Both the position numbers and the translations under genes were made by a program. The notes under the pieces were generated by a model. It was not told the origin of the DNA. It saw only the letters and a program-made list of their open reading frames with translations, and made no database searches. DNA of 64,000 nucleotides from Archaeoglobus sulfaticallidus PM70-1 (GTDB lineage: Archaea; Halobacteriota; Archaeoglobi; Archaeoglobales; Archaeoglobaceae), in the NCBI RefSeq assembly GCF_000385565.1, contig NC_021169.1, positions 682,001 through 746,000 of the forward strand, in the 5' to 3' direction. This document shows, piece by piece, positions 28,082-35,302 of the stretch (position 1 is its first letter; the number at the start of each line of letters is the position of its first letter).

Positions 28082-28327
28082 CTATTCCTCATAGTCATAA
28101 TCGTAGTATTCTTCCTCAAACTCCTCCTCGAATTCCTCTTCCTCCTCTTCTTCAAAGGCAAGGGACTCGATGGAGTAAACTTCGTTTGTATCGAGTACCA
28201 GCAGTTCATCACCCTTTACTATCATGGACAGTCCGCATAGGCTACACTGAATCTCCATTCCCTCATACATGTCTGAGAGTTCCAGCACCTCTCCACATGA
28301 TGGACATTTAATTACCTTGATCACCAT
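28082..28327 (-). CDS. Small zinc-ribbon protein with very acidic C-terminal tail (LysW-like layout)
   Basis: 81 residues. Two knuckles, KCPSCGEVLEL and QCSLCGLSMIV, form a rubredoxin-like zinc ribbon with an EGMEIQ turn between them; the last 25 residues are almost all Glu, Asp and Tyr (ends YDYDYEE). This layout resembles LysW/ArgW amino-group carrier proteins, which have a CPxCG...CxxCG ribbon and a C-terminal Glu, but the canonical EDWGE end is missing. No lysX-like ligase is adjacent. It may instead be a small transcription- or protein-binding factor. It converges on ubiA (stops 11 bases apart). Confidence 0.6.
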   Translation of the reverse strand: MVIKVIKCPSCGEVLELSDMYEGMEIQCSLCGLSMIVKGDELLVLDTNEVYSIESLAFEEEEEEEFEEEFEEEYYDYDYEE

Positions 28328-28412
28328 CGGTTAAAGGCAGAAATTATCAAATAAAAATTTTACCTTTTGGAGACCCCAAAACTCTTTTCTATTTTTACGA
28401 GAATTACACAGT

Positions 28413-28805
28413 ATGATTCAAATAAGAACATCGAAGAGAGTTGAGATCATTGACATAACATCCAGAGTTGCTGAAGAGGTTGAGAGAAGTGGGATCAGAG
28501 AGGGGATTGCTGTCATATACACGAAACACACAACCACGGGCATAGTGATCAACGAGGGTGAAAGCGGGCTTCTTAAGGATATAGAAAACATGCTATCGAA
28601 GCTAGTTCCTCAGAATCAGGGTTATATCCATGACAGAATAGATAACAATGCCGATGCTCATCTCAGAGCAGTGCTCCTCGGTAACAGTGCGGTTGTTCCG
28701 GTATCTGATGGAAGACTTGAACTGGGAACATGGCAGAGCATATTATTTATAGAGCTTGATGGTCCAAGAAATAGAAGTGTTGTTGTTAAGGTGATAGGTC
28801 AGTAG
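28413..28805 (+). CDS. yjbQ: YjbQ family protein (UPF0047, possible thiamine-phosphate synthase)
   Basis: 130 residues. The active-site-like motifs are KHTTTGIVINEGESGLLKD, HDRIDNNADAHLRAVLLG and GRLELGTWQSILFIELDGPR. Some family members can replace thiamine-phosphate synthase genetically, but the true reaction is unsettled. It is followed after 22 bases by rlmE on the same strand. Confidence 0.87.
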   Translation: MIQIRTSKRVEIIDITSRVAEEVERSGIREGIAVIYTKHTTTGIVINEGESGLLKDIENMLSKLVPQNQGYIHDRIDNNADAHLRAVLLGNSAVVPVSDGRLELGTWQSILFIELDGPRNRSVVVKVIGQ

Positions 28806-28827
28806 AGAAAACCATAGGAGAATCTGA

Positions 28828-29436
28828 ATGAGCAAGCCGAGAAGATCTCAGGACAGGCAGGACTACTACTACTGGAAGGCTAAGAAAGAAGGCTACAGAA
28901 GCAGGGCAGCCTACAAGCTGATCCAGATAAATAAGAAGTTCAGGCTGATAAAAGAGGGAGACAGAGTGCTTGATCTTGGCGCCTCTCCCGGTGGGTGGAG
29001 TCAGGTTGCCGTGAAGTTCGGGGCAGAGGTTGTTGCTGTTGATCTGAACCCCATGCCTCCTATCGAAGGGGTTACATTTGTCAGGGGAGATATAACCAAG
29101 AACGAGACTTTCAGGGCAGTTAGGGAGATATGCGATGAGTTCGATGTGGTTATAAGCGATGCCGCTCCAAAGCTGACGGGCAAGTGGACGATAGATCATC
29201 TGATCTCAATAGACCTCGCGAGAGCCTCGTACAACTTTGCAGAAGAGTTTTTGAGATATGGTGGGAACTTCCTAGTTAAGGTCTTTCAGGGCGAAGAGAT
29301 AGAAAAATTTTATAGAGATGTTTCCAAGAACTTCAGGTTCAAGAAAATGCACTCACCTCAGGCATCGAGGAAGAGGAGCGCTGAAATCTACTTCATCGGA
29401 AAGGGGTTTAAGAAAAACAGGGGACCCGTGGGGTAG
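28828..29436 (+). CDS. rlmE: Ribosomal RNA uridine-2'-O-methyltransferase (RlmE/FtsJ family)
   Basis: 202 residues. It starts with YYYWKAKKEGYRSRAAYKLIQ (first Lys of the K-D-K-E tetrad), SAM motif VLDLGASPGGWSQVA, Asp in VVISDAAPKLTG, Lys in NFLVKVFQG, and Glu in RSAEIYFIGKGF. This is the SAM-dependent enzyme that 2'-O-methylates U2552-equivalent of 23S rRNA. Archaeal versions may act on tRNA instead. The last 15 bases, including the stop, are also the first 15 bases of tRNA-Arg(TCG). Confidence 0.92.
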   Translation: MSKPRRSQDRQDYYYWKAKKEGYRSRAAYKLIQINKKFRLIKEGDRVLDLGASPGGWSQVAVKFGAEVVAVDLNPMPPIEGVTFVRGDITKNETFRAVREICDEFDVVISDAAPKLTGKWTIDHLISIDLARASYNFAEEFLRYGGNFLVKVFQGEEIEKFYRDVSKNFRFKKMHSPQASRKRSAEIYFIGKGFKKNRGPVG

Positions 29437-29493
29437 CGGATATCCCGGAGGCCTTCGGAGCCTCAAACCCGGGTTCAACTCCCGGCGGGTCCG
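29422..29493 (+). tRNA. tRNA-Arg (anticodon TCG)
   Basis: A 72-nt cloverleaf: acceptor GGACCCG with CGGGTCC, D stem GGG/CCC, anticodon stem GAGGC/GCCTC with loop CTTCGGA (anticodon TCG at 29455-29457), T arm CCGGG-TTCAACT-CCCGG, discriminator G. CCA is not encoded. It begins inside the 3' end of rlmE. Confidence 0.93.
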
Positions 29494-29939
29494 CATTCAG
29501 TATTTATTCTGCTGTTATGATATTTTTTGACAACCAGAACAAACTGGCAGATACCATCTCAACCAAACATCTCAACCAGTATGGCTTGAAGAATTGGAAG
29601 AGAGAGTACAGAAAAATTATGAACTCTTATTCTGAGAGTTTCCTGCATGTTTATAACCTCCGAGTCCAATCCAGAGACATGGAAGATGCGGCAAGCTCGG
29701 TGAACTCGCCCTCAAACTTGAGAAGTACAAGGTGTAATAAGATGTAACATACTGGTTGCATTCTTGTGGCTGATACTCGGGATGATATTCAGATCGGAGG
29801 GGTTCTACTTAACTCGGTATACCTGATCGGAAGGGGTGCTGGCTTCGAGGTATCTCCATACCAGGAAAATCGATGGCGCAAAAGGTGATATGAGCTGACA
29901 TCGTAAATGCCAAAAGAATTCTGATCATGACCACATTTT
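29494..29939. other. Gap of about 450 bases with no credible gene
   Basis: After tRNA-Arg(TCG), no frame shows a convincing family. A plus-strand frame at 29517-29747 (76 residues, KREYRKIMNSYSESF) has no recognisable motif. It contains an 11-nt repeat CATCTCAACCA at 29556-29566 and 29569-29579. A stretch at 29757-29822 reads as a hydrophobic segment (VAFLWLILGMIF) and then breaks. The look is of decayed DNA. Confidence 0.5.
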
Positions 29940-30228
29940 ATTTTCAGAGAGATGAGCGATGGTGAGCTTGCCAAAGCTACCGGCCTGAGGTGGGAAGTCG
30001 TCAACACACCTAAGCAGGCTTGAGAGTAGAGGATATCTGGAACGAAAAAATAACGAGCAGAGAGTACCAGAACTTTTGTAAAGATTATAGTAAAGGGTTG
30101 AGAAATACAGAGAAGAGGTAGAAAAGCTGAACAGGCTTTTGAGTGGGGTTGATGGCGGGAGTGATGGCCATAGAGAATATAAGGAGCAAAGTTTCATAGA
30201 GAGGAACATAAAGAGCAGAACCATCTAG
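29940..30228 (+). pseudogene. Remnant of a winged-helix regulator
   Basis: From 29940 the frame reads IFREMSDGELAKATGLRWEVVNT, a helix-turn-helix start, then shifts by one base near 30006. The next frame gives HLSRLESRGYLERKNNEQRV, the recognition helix and wing, hits a TAA at 30079 and two more stops, then continues in the same frame as RVEKYREEVEKLNRLLSGVDGG to a TAG at 30226-30228. One frameshift and several stops within a coherent wHTH plus coiled-coil tail indicate a dead gene. Its 3' end overlaps that of the antiparallel purH gene by about 35 bases. Confidence 0.6.
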
Positions 30229-30694
30229 CTATGGCCATATCATATCTTGCTATGCGTTCAAAAGCCTCACATGCAAGTTTCAGCCTGAACTCTTCCGTAA
30301 CACCATTTACAAGATTTTCTACAACCTCTTCATACTGCTCCGGAGTTGAAATCGCCATAACCTGCCTGTAGTTTTTTGATGCAGCTCTCAGGAGGGAAAC
30401 ACCACCCACATCTATATTCTCCACGCAGGGCATATCCTCAAACGGATAAAGATCAACCACCACCATATCAATCTCCCCAGAAAATATCGCCTCGTAAACA
30501 GCAGGATAGAGTGTTTTGAGCTCAGGTGTTTCCCTTAATCCAGTCATCTCAGACAGATGCTTCACCCTTACCCCCCTGCTTTCGAGGTAGCTTGCCGTAC
30601 CTTCGGTTGCGATTATCTCAACCCCCATCTCTTCAAGTTTTGCTGCAAACTCGGCAACACTCTCTTTGCTGCTTACAGATATGAGTGCCCGCAT
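30194..30694 (-). CDS. purH: IMP cyclohydrolase domain protein (PurH N-terminal type)
   Basis: 166 residues equal to the MGS-like cyclohydrolase domain of bacterial PurH without the AICAR-transformylase half. Motifs: ALISVSSKESVAEFAAKL, ATEGTASYLESRGV, MTGLRETPELKTLYPAVYEAI, VVVDLYPFEDMP and DVGGVSLLRAASKNYRQV. It closes the purine ring, FAICAR to IMP. The C-terminus (ARWFCSLCSSL) reads antisense to the dead winged-helix gene and may not be the original tail. It is a single gene. Confidence 0.88.
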   Translation of the reverse strand: MRALISVSSKESVAEFAAKLEEMGVEIIATEGTASYLESRGVRVKHLSEMTGLRETPELKTLYPAVYEAIFSGEIDMVVVDLYPFEDMPCVENIDVGGVSLLRAASKNYRQVMAISTPEQYEEVVENLVNGVTEEFRLKLACEAFERIARYDMAIARWFCSLCSSL

Positions 30695-31002
30695 AATAAC
30701 AGAGGGAGTAGCTAAAATAAAGCTCTTCTGGTAAATTGCAGGAGTTTTAGTTCTTCTATCATCTCAGGAATGTTATCTCCACTGCCAGTAATATGAGGAT
30801 CCCTCACCATCCCTTACGATTACAACAATCCATCCTTTCTCCGAGCTTTCTGGAATAATCAGCACTATTCAGCTTTCCAGATATTTCGGAAAGTAACTTT
30901 CAGGATGTGCATTGGCTCCGATACATCAGCGTATGTGATCTATATGAACCCACCAAAACCTTCAAATATTCAACGGCATACCATAAAACTGGAATTTCTT
31001 CT
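30695..31002. other. Gap of about 310 bases before tRNA-Arg(CCT), probable gene debris
   Basis: No intact frame. On the minus strand, VLIIPESSEKGWIVVIVRDGEG (about 30870-30800) is followed in another frame by ITGSGDNIPEMIEELKLL (about 30795-30740). The two pieces look like one small protein broken by a frameshift, but the family is not recognised. Confidence 0.35.
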
Positions 31003-31077
31003 GGGCCCGTAGCCTAGCATGGATAAGGCGACGGCCTCCTAAGCCGTAGATCGCGGGTTCAAATCCCGCCGGGTCCG
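31003..31077 (+). tRNA. tRNA-Arg (anticodon CCT)
   Basis: 75-nt cloverleaf: acceptor GGGCCCG pairs with CGGGTCC (one G-T), anticodon stem ACGGC/GCCGT with loop CTCCTAA (anticodon CCT at 31038-31040), T arm GCGGG-TTCAAAT-CCCGC, discriminator G, no encoded CCA. The second arginine tRNA within 1.6 kb. Confidence 0.93.
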
Positions 31078-31302
31078 CTTAATTTACAATTCAATACATT
31101 TTTTGGGTTTTTTAGAAATAACAGCAACGCTATGAAAGTATTACACAACTCAAATTCAGCAGGCTAGATTATGCTCAAATATGATTGCTGAACGGCCTAC
31201 CAAATGTTTTCAAAAGTTGCGAAAAATCTAACAAAATTAATTATTACCATTTTCAGATAATTTAAAAATTTTTTCCCTATTTGAACCAATAACTTTATTC
31301 TT

Positions 31303-31319
31303 TGAAAATTTTTAAATAC
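31303..31319 (+). promoter_or_regulatory. BRE/TATA-like promoter of the acyl-CoA dehydrogenase gene
   Basis: TGAAAATTTTTAAATAC, with a purine-rich BRE part then TTTAAATA, about 30-46 bases before the ATG at 31349. The 270 bases before the gene are A/T-rich and hold no other gene. Confidence 0.45.
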
Positions 31320-31348
31320 TTTATCGATGACTGATAATAGGTGATAGC

Positions 31349-32536
31349 ATGTTATTGGATTTTATCTTGACTGAAGAGCAGAAAGACATAAAAGAGGCTG
31401 CAAGAGAGTTTGCAGAAAAAGAGATCGCACCAGTAGCTGAGGAATACGATTTGAAAGAAGAATTCCCATGGGATGTTTATAAAAAGGCAGTAAAACTCGG
31501 ATTCATCGGTATGGGAATACCGGAGAAGTATGGCGGACAGGGCTTGAAGATGCTCGATGCCTGTTTGGTGGTCGAAGAGTTCTTCAGAGTTGATGCTGGA
31601 ATTGGAATGATTCTCGCATCCACATTCGGATCCGAAATGCTTCTCTACTTCGGAACAGAGGAGCAGAAGCAGAAGTACCTCCCACCACTGTGCGAGGGGA
31701 AGGCAATTTGTGGAGCAGCATTTACCGAGCCGGGAGCCGGAAGTGATGTTGCTGGTATAAAACTGAAGGCTGAGAAGGATGGTGATGAGTGGGTTCTTAA
31801 CGGTACTAAAACATTCATAACAAACGGAACCATCGCGGACTGGTTCGTTGTTCTTGCCAGAACGGATCCGAATGCAAAGAAAAGGCATGAGGGAATGAGT
31901 GTTTTCATTGTTGAGGCAGACAGCGAGGGCTTAGAGAGGACAAAGATCAAGAACAAGCTCGGTATAAGGTCTAGCGATACTGCAGAACTTAACTTCAAGA
32001 ATGTCAGGGTTCCGGCAGAGAACCTCGTCGGGCAGGAGGGCAACGGTTTCGCTCAGGCTATGATGTTCTTCAACACCACGAGGATCCCAGTTGCATTTCA
32101 GGCTGTGGGTATCGCACAGGGAGCGTTCGAGCTTGCCTTTGAGTACTCAAAGAACAGAGAGATTTTCGGAAGGAAGCTCAAGGACTTCCAGCTCACACAG
32201 GACAAGTTTGCCAGAATGAGAACCGAAATCGAGGCTGCAAGGTTGCTTGCGGTTCAGGCAGCCATGCAGGCAGACACCGGAATGCCAGATCCTGGCCTGA
32301 CTGCGATGGCGAAGTACTACTGCGGCAAGACTGCCGTGAAGGTGTGTGATGAGGCACTCCAGATATTCGGCGGATACGGATATATCGGAGAATATCCGAT
32401 TTCAAGATACTACAGGCATGCAAAGATAACAGAGTTATATGAAGGAACCAAGGAGGTCGAGAAGGAAGTTATCGCAAGATCACTTTACGGAAAGGTTCCA
32501 TCACAGATTGCCGTATTGAGAAAGCCACCATACTAA
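31349..32536 (+). CDS. Acyl-CoA dehydrogenase
   Basis: 395 residues. The N-terminal helical domain (LTEEQKDIKEAAREFAEKEIAP), FAD site AAFTEPGAGSDVAGIKLKA, KTFITNGTIADWFVVLART, and the C-terminal catalytic region QIFGGYGYIGEYPISRYYRHAK with ITELYEGTKEVEKEVIAR (Glu in YEGT is the catalytic-base position). It oxidises acyl-CoA to enoyl-CoA in beta-oxidation, passing electrons to ETF. It is followed by an SCP-2 gene, a sensible partner. Chain-length preference cannot be read. Confidence 0.95.
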   Translation: MLLDFILTEEQKDIKEAAREFAEKEIAPVAEEYDLKEEFPWDVYKKAVKLGFIGMGIPEKYGGQGLKMLDACLVVEEFFRVDAGIGMILASTFGSEMLLYFGTEEQKQKYLPPLCEGKAICGAAFTEPGAGSDVAGIKLKAEKDGDEWVLNGTKTFITNGTIADWFVVLARTDPNAKKRHEGMSVFIVEADSEGLERTKIKNKLGIRSSDTAELNFKNVRVPAENLVGQEGNGFAQAMMFFNTTRIPVAFQAVGIAQGAFELAFEYSKNREIFGRKLKDFQLTQDKFARMRTEIEAARLLAVQAAMQADTGMPDPGLTAMAKYYCGKTAVKVCDEALQIFGGYGYIGEYPISRYYRHAKITELYEGTKEVEKEVIARSLYGKVPSQIAVLRKPPY

Positions 32537-32548
32537 TTTTTATTTTTT
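32537..32548 (+). terminator. T-rich terminator after acyl-CoA dehydrogenase
   Basis: TTTTTATTTTTT directly follows the stop codon, the typical archaeal termination signal. Confidence 0.45.
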
Positions 32549-32598
32549 AAGGTCCTAAGTTGTAAAAAATTAAAAATGTAAATGAGGGGGTGTTTTAA

Positions 32599-32937
32599 AT
32601 GGCTGAGGCAAAGGAATTGGTTAAAAAACTTGTTGAGCTTGGAAACCAGTCCGATGAGATAAAAAATGAGATGAAGGGTTGGGGTGGAGTCGTGCAGTTC
32701 GATATAGACGGTGAGAAGTTCTATATAAAATACAACGACGACGGCACCGCAGAATTCGTTGAAGGAGAGGCCAACTCTCCGAATTTCACGGTCATAGCGA
32801 GTGATGAGTACTGGGTCAAGGTAATGAAGGGTGAGGAAGACCCAATAATGGGATTCATGACAGGTAAATACAAGATACAGGGCAACATAATGGAGTCCCA
32901 GAAGCTCGCTGGAGTTATGAAAAAGGTCAAGCTCTAA
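32599..32937 (+). CDS. SCP-2 sterol-transfer family protein
   Basis: 112 residues with an SCP-2 fold: GVVQFDIDGEKFYIKYNDDGTAEF, PNFTVIASDEYWVKVMKGEEDPIMGFMTGKYKIQGNIMESQKLAGVM. The family binds lipids or acyl-CoA in a hydrophobic tunnel. It lies 62 bases after the acyl-CoA dehydrogenase and has its own GAGGGGGTG ribosome site. Delivery of acyl-CoA to the dehydrogenase is an inference from position. Confidence 0.87.
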   Translation: MAEAKELVKKLVELGNQSDEIKNEMKGWGGVVQFDIDGEKFYIKYNDDGTAEFVEGEANSPNFTVIASDEYWVKVMKGEEDPIMGFMTGKYKIQGNIMESQKLAGVMKKVKL

Positions 32938-32960
32938 AACCCTTTAATTTTTCTTTTGGG

Positions 32961-32973
32961 AAAACTTAAATAA
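32961..32973 (+). promoter_or_regulatory. Promoter element of the Alba gene
   Basis: AAAACTTAAATAA, a BRE/TATA-like element about 32-44 bases before the ATG at 33005; GGGGTGAT is the ribosome site. Confidence 0.45.
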
Positions 32974-33004
32974 CCATTCAAAATTTTTCTGCTGGGGTGA
33001 TACA

Positions 33005-33274
33005 ATGACAGAGCATGTGGTCTTTGTTGGCAACAAGCCTGTAATGAACTACGTCCTCGCCACAATAACCCAGTTCAACGAGGGAGTGGACAAGGTAGTT
33101 ATAAAGGCGAGGGGGAGAGCGATAAGCAGGGCTGTAGATGTGGCAGAAATCGTGAGAAACAGATTCCTGCCGAATGTAAAAGTAGAGGACATCCAGATCG
33201 GCACAGAAGAGCTGGATTCAACCCAGGGCAAGCCATTAAATGTCTCCACGATAGAGATTTACCTCAGCAAATAA
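33005..33274 (+). CDS. albA: DNA/RNA-binding protein Alba
   Basis: 89 residues: [40 protein letters not shown], then the hairpin [25 protein letters not shown]. Lys12 in NKPVMNY is the position acetylated in relatives. Alba dimers coat DNA and RNA. Together with the histone at 6.3 kb, the organism has both chromatin systems. Confidence 0.95.
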   Translation: MTEHVVFVGNKPVMNYVLATITQFNEGVDKVVIKARGRAISRAVDVAEIVRNRFLPNVKVEDIQIGTEELDSTQGKPLNVSTIEIYLSK

Positions 33275-33283
33275 CCTTATTTT

Positions 33284-33808
33284 TTATTTCTCAATAATTT
33301 CTCTGGCTACAATATCCTCACATTCTATTTTCCTGGCAGTTATGCTCTCAGCCACAATCTTTTTTGCACTGATTCTTTGCTTAGCCCTGATGTAGTCTTC
33401 TGAGAAAATCTCGTCTGCAAGAATGCTTGAAATTTCGGACACAACAGCCTTGGCCTTTATCCGCTTGGAGATTATCGATTTTGTTGCCTGAATTATCCCG
33501 CCCTCAATCTCATCCGCCTCGATCGACCATCCAGCGGATACCTTATCTGCATGAATTTTCCTCGCTTTTATGTATCCTCCAGCCTTTATCGATTTAGCTG
33601 TGATGTAGCTCCCAGACCGCAGGTGTTTCGAGACATCTATGTAGCTTTCAGCCCGAATAAACGATTCAGCCTCTATAGACTTCCCCTTGATGTATCCCTC
33701 AGCCTTTATGAATCCCTTAACCTTGCATGGCTGGGTGAATTCGATGTCGCCATCATAACTCAGGTTTCCGTCGATGACTTTCCTACTCTCAACCAACATG
33801 TCCATCAT
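33284..33808 (-). CDS. Six-residue-repeat beta-helix protein (bactofilin-like layout)
   Basis: 174 residues composed almost wholly of short repeats with a six-residue period, of the form (G/S)-x-I-x-A-x: GYIKGKSIEAESFIRAESYI, GSYITAKSIKAGGYIKARKI, GGIIQATKSIISKRIKAKAV. Ile/Val and Ala/Gly alternate at fixed positions, as expected for a parallel beta-helix such as bactofilins or polymer-forming cytoskeletal proteins. No signal peptide or membrane span is seen, so it should be cytoplasmic. It overlaps the DUF371 stop by four bases, the last gene of a DUF1284-DUF371 operon. Function unknown; a filament-forming role is only a possibility. Confidence 0.65.
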   Translation of the reverse strand: MMDMLVESRKVIDGNLSYDGDIEFTQPCKVKGFIKAEGYIKGKSIEAESFIRAESYIDVSKHLRSGSYITAKSIKAGGYIKARKIHADKVSAGWSIEADEIEGGIIQATKSIISKRIKAKAVVSEISSILADEIFSEDYIRAKQRISAKKIVAESITARKIECEDIVAREIIEK

Positions 33809-34236
33809 TCAATCTCGATAATAAAAAAGATTTCCGTTTCCGGATACCTCAGATGGCTAACGAACTCCCTGCTCAGGTCTCTGGCAGCTTTATTCGCCTT
33901 AACCAGCAGGGTTCTCCCACAGACAAAAGAGCTTTTTCTGACTACTATATCTGTCGGATGATCAAAGGTTAGCTTTTCGCTTCCAAATCCAAATAATTCC
34001 TCTTTCAGACCATAATCAGGCAATTCAAGAGTTATTTTGCATTTCAAACCTTCCTTGAGCCTTTCCTTCAACCCGGAAGACAGTTCAGATATGCTCTTGT
34101 CAGCATCCACTCCAACTATGCAGTCTCCCCTTAAAGACAGCTCTCTATCCTTTGTTACCTCAAGAGTTGTTCTGTGGGTTGCTCTGATGTTCTCATGTCC
34201 TCTTGCCACGATAACCTCCCTCATATGCATAACCAT
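33805..34236 (-). CDS. DUF371 family protein
   Basis: 143 residues from ATG at 34236, which shares bases with the stop of the upstream gene (TGATG). The archaeal DUF371 motif set is present: ARGHENIRATHRTTLEVTKD, CIVGVDADKSISEL, FGFGSEKLTFDHPTDIVVRKS and CGRTLLVKANKAARDL. No function is known. A longer start at 34269 is open, but would overlap the upstream gene further. Confidence 0.82.
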   Translation of the reverse strand: MVMHMREVIVARGHENIRATHRTTLEVTKDRELSLRGDCIVGVDADKSISELSSGLKERLKEGLKCKITLELPDYGLKEELFGFGSEKLTFDHPTDIVVRKSSFVCGRTLLVKANKAARDLSREFVSHLRYPETEIFFIIEIE

Positions 34237-34616
34237 CAACTCTGCTTCCACCTCTCGTCCTTCCCACAAACATGGCTGTATTCACAATCGAAGCACGCAT
34301 ACCTCTTCCATATTTTCAGGATCTCATCAAGTTTGCTCTCAACTTCCGCCCATCCAACCCTATCTCCGGGCTTTACCTTAAGCAGGTTCATAGCAAGGAG
34401 GTCGAGTTCCATGATGTCCTCCTCGCCTTTGTTGCATATGCCGTCCTCAAGATTTGGGCATGCGATGCAGACATCGTCAGCCCCTACAACAATCTCGATC
34501 TCCTGTTTCCTGACATTTTCAAGAAAGCTTTTCAAATTATCTACGAATTCCTCAGTGTAACCCTCTCCCTTGAAGAAGTGCAAGCATATCAGGTGATGAC
34601 CTCTCGCCCTCATCAA
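34236..34616 (-). CDS. DUF1284 family Cys-rich protein
   Basis: 126 residues. The signature RARGHHLICLHFFKGEGYTEEFVDN opens the protein; Cys residues lie at VCIACPNLEDGICNKGEEDI and, near the end, YACFDCEYSHVC. The Cys pattern could bind a metal or iron-sulfur cluster. Function unknown. First gene of the overlapping DUF1284-DUF371-beta-helix operon. Confidence 0.82.
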   Translation of the reverse strand: MMRARGHHLICLHFFKGEGYTEEFVDNLKSFLENVRKQEIEIVVGADDVCIACPNLEDGICNKGEEDIMELDLLAMNLLKVKPGDRVGWAEVESKLDEILKIWKRYACFDCEYSHVCGKDERWKQS

Positions 34617-34701
34617 CAGAACATGAGGCAGTCTGTTTTTATCTTTGCCGCCTTAAAGTTTTTCCAGAAAAGTTTAGAGAAGTTTCTTAAAAATGAAAAA
34701 A

Positions 34702-35286
34702 TTAAAGCGGGACTATTTCTCCCCCATATACTTCGTTCAGAACCTGGGCGAGGGCTGCATATATCGCAGACAGTCCGCAAACAATCCCTTCAAATCCTGC
34801 AAGCTGTTTTATGAATGTGCTGCCCGTCGCATCGCCTATGGCCAGCATGAAGAACAGAATTGTCAGTGTAAGGAACACGAACTGGAGTGCCCTGTTTATC
34901 CTCAAGGTCGCTATGAAAAGCACAGCAGTGAACAATCCCCACATCGAGAAATACGCGACCATCGCTATGTTCTCTGGTGGGGATGTCAGACCCATAGAGG
35001 GCATTAAGATCAGCGTAACAAGGGTCAGCCAGAAGAGACCGTAGGATGTAAAGGCTGTGGCTCCAAAGGTGTTGTTCTTCCTCCACTCCATTATTCCGGC
35101 AATTATCTGTGCAAGACCTCCATAGAATATGCCCATCGCAAGGATCATGGCTCCCAGCTTGTAAATCCCGGCATTATGTATGTTCAGCAAAACAGTGGTC
35201 ATACCAAACCCCATCAATCCAAGTGGAGCTGGATTCGCTGTGGAATCCAAAATTTTGACAACATTCGATTTCTCAAGCTCTATCAT
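34702..35286 (-). CDS. satP: Acetate/succinate transporter, GPR1/FUN34/YaaH (SatP) family
   Basis: 194 residues, six membrane spans. The entry motif of the family ([18 protein letters not shown], i.e. NPAPLGL) is at residues 17-23, and the second half holds GTALF-like repeats ([17 protein letters not shown]). Members carry acetate as acid or anion. It lies 16 bases after the acetyl-CoA synthetase stop, so uptake and activation of acetate are encoded together. Confidence 0.92.
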   Translation of the reverse strand: MIELEKSNVVKILDSTANPAPLGLMGFGMTTVLLNIHNAGIYKLGAMILAMGIFYGGLAQIIAGIMEWRKNNTFGATAFTSYGLFWLTLVTLILMPSMGLTSPPENIAMVAYFSMWGLFTAVLFIATLRINRALQFVFLTLTILFFMLAIGDATGSTFIKQLAGFEGIVCGLSAIYAALAQVLNEVYGGEIVPL

Positions 35287-35302
35287 ATTTTACACCCCTA
35301 CA

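Noticed and set aside
28084-28148. Glu/Asp-rich end of the zinc ribbon as a microsatellite artefact
   Set aside because: The codons alternate GAG, GAA and GAC/TAT without a fixed unit, and the ribbon ahead is a proper zinc site.
29517-29747. A 76-residue plus-strand frame as a gene
   Set aside because: No family motif, internal short repeat, and it lies in a decayed stretch.
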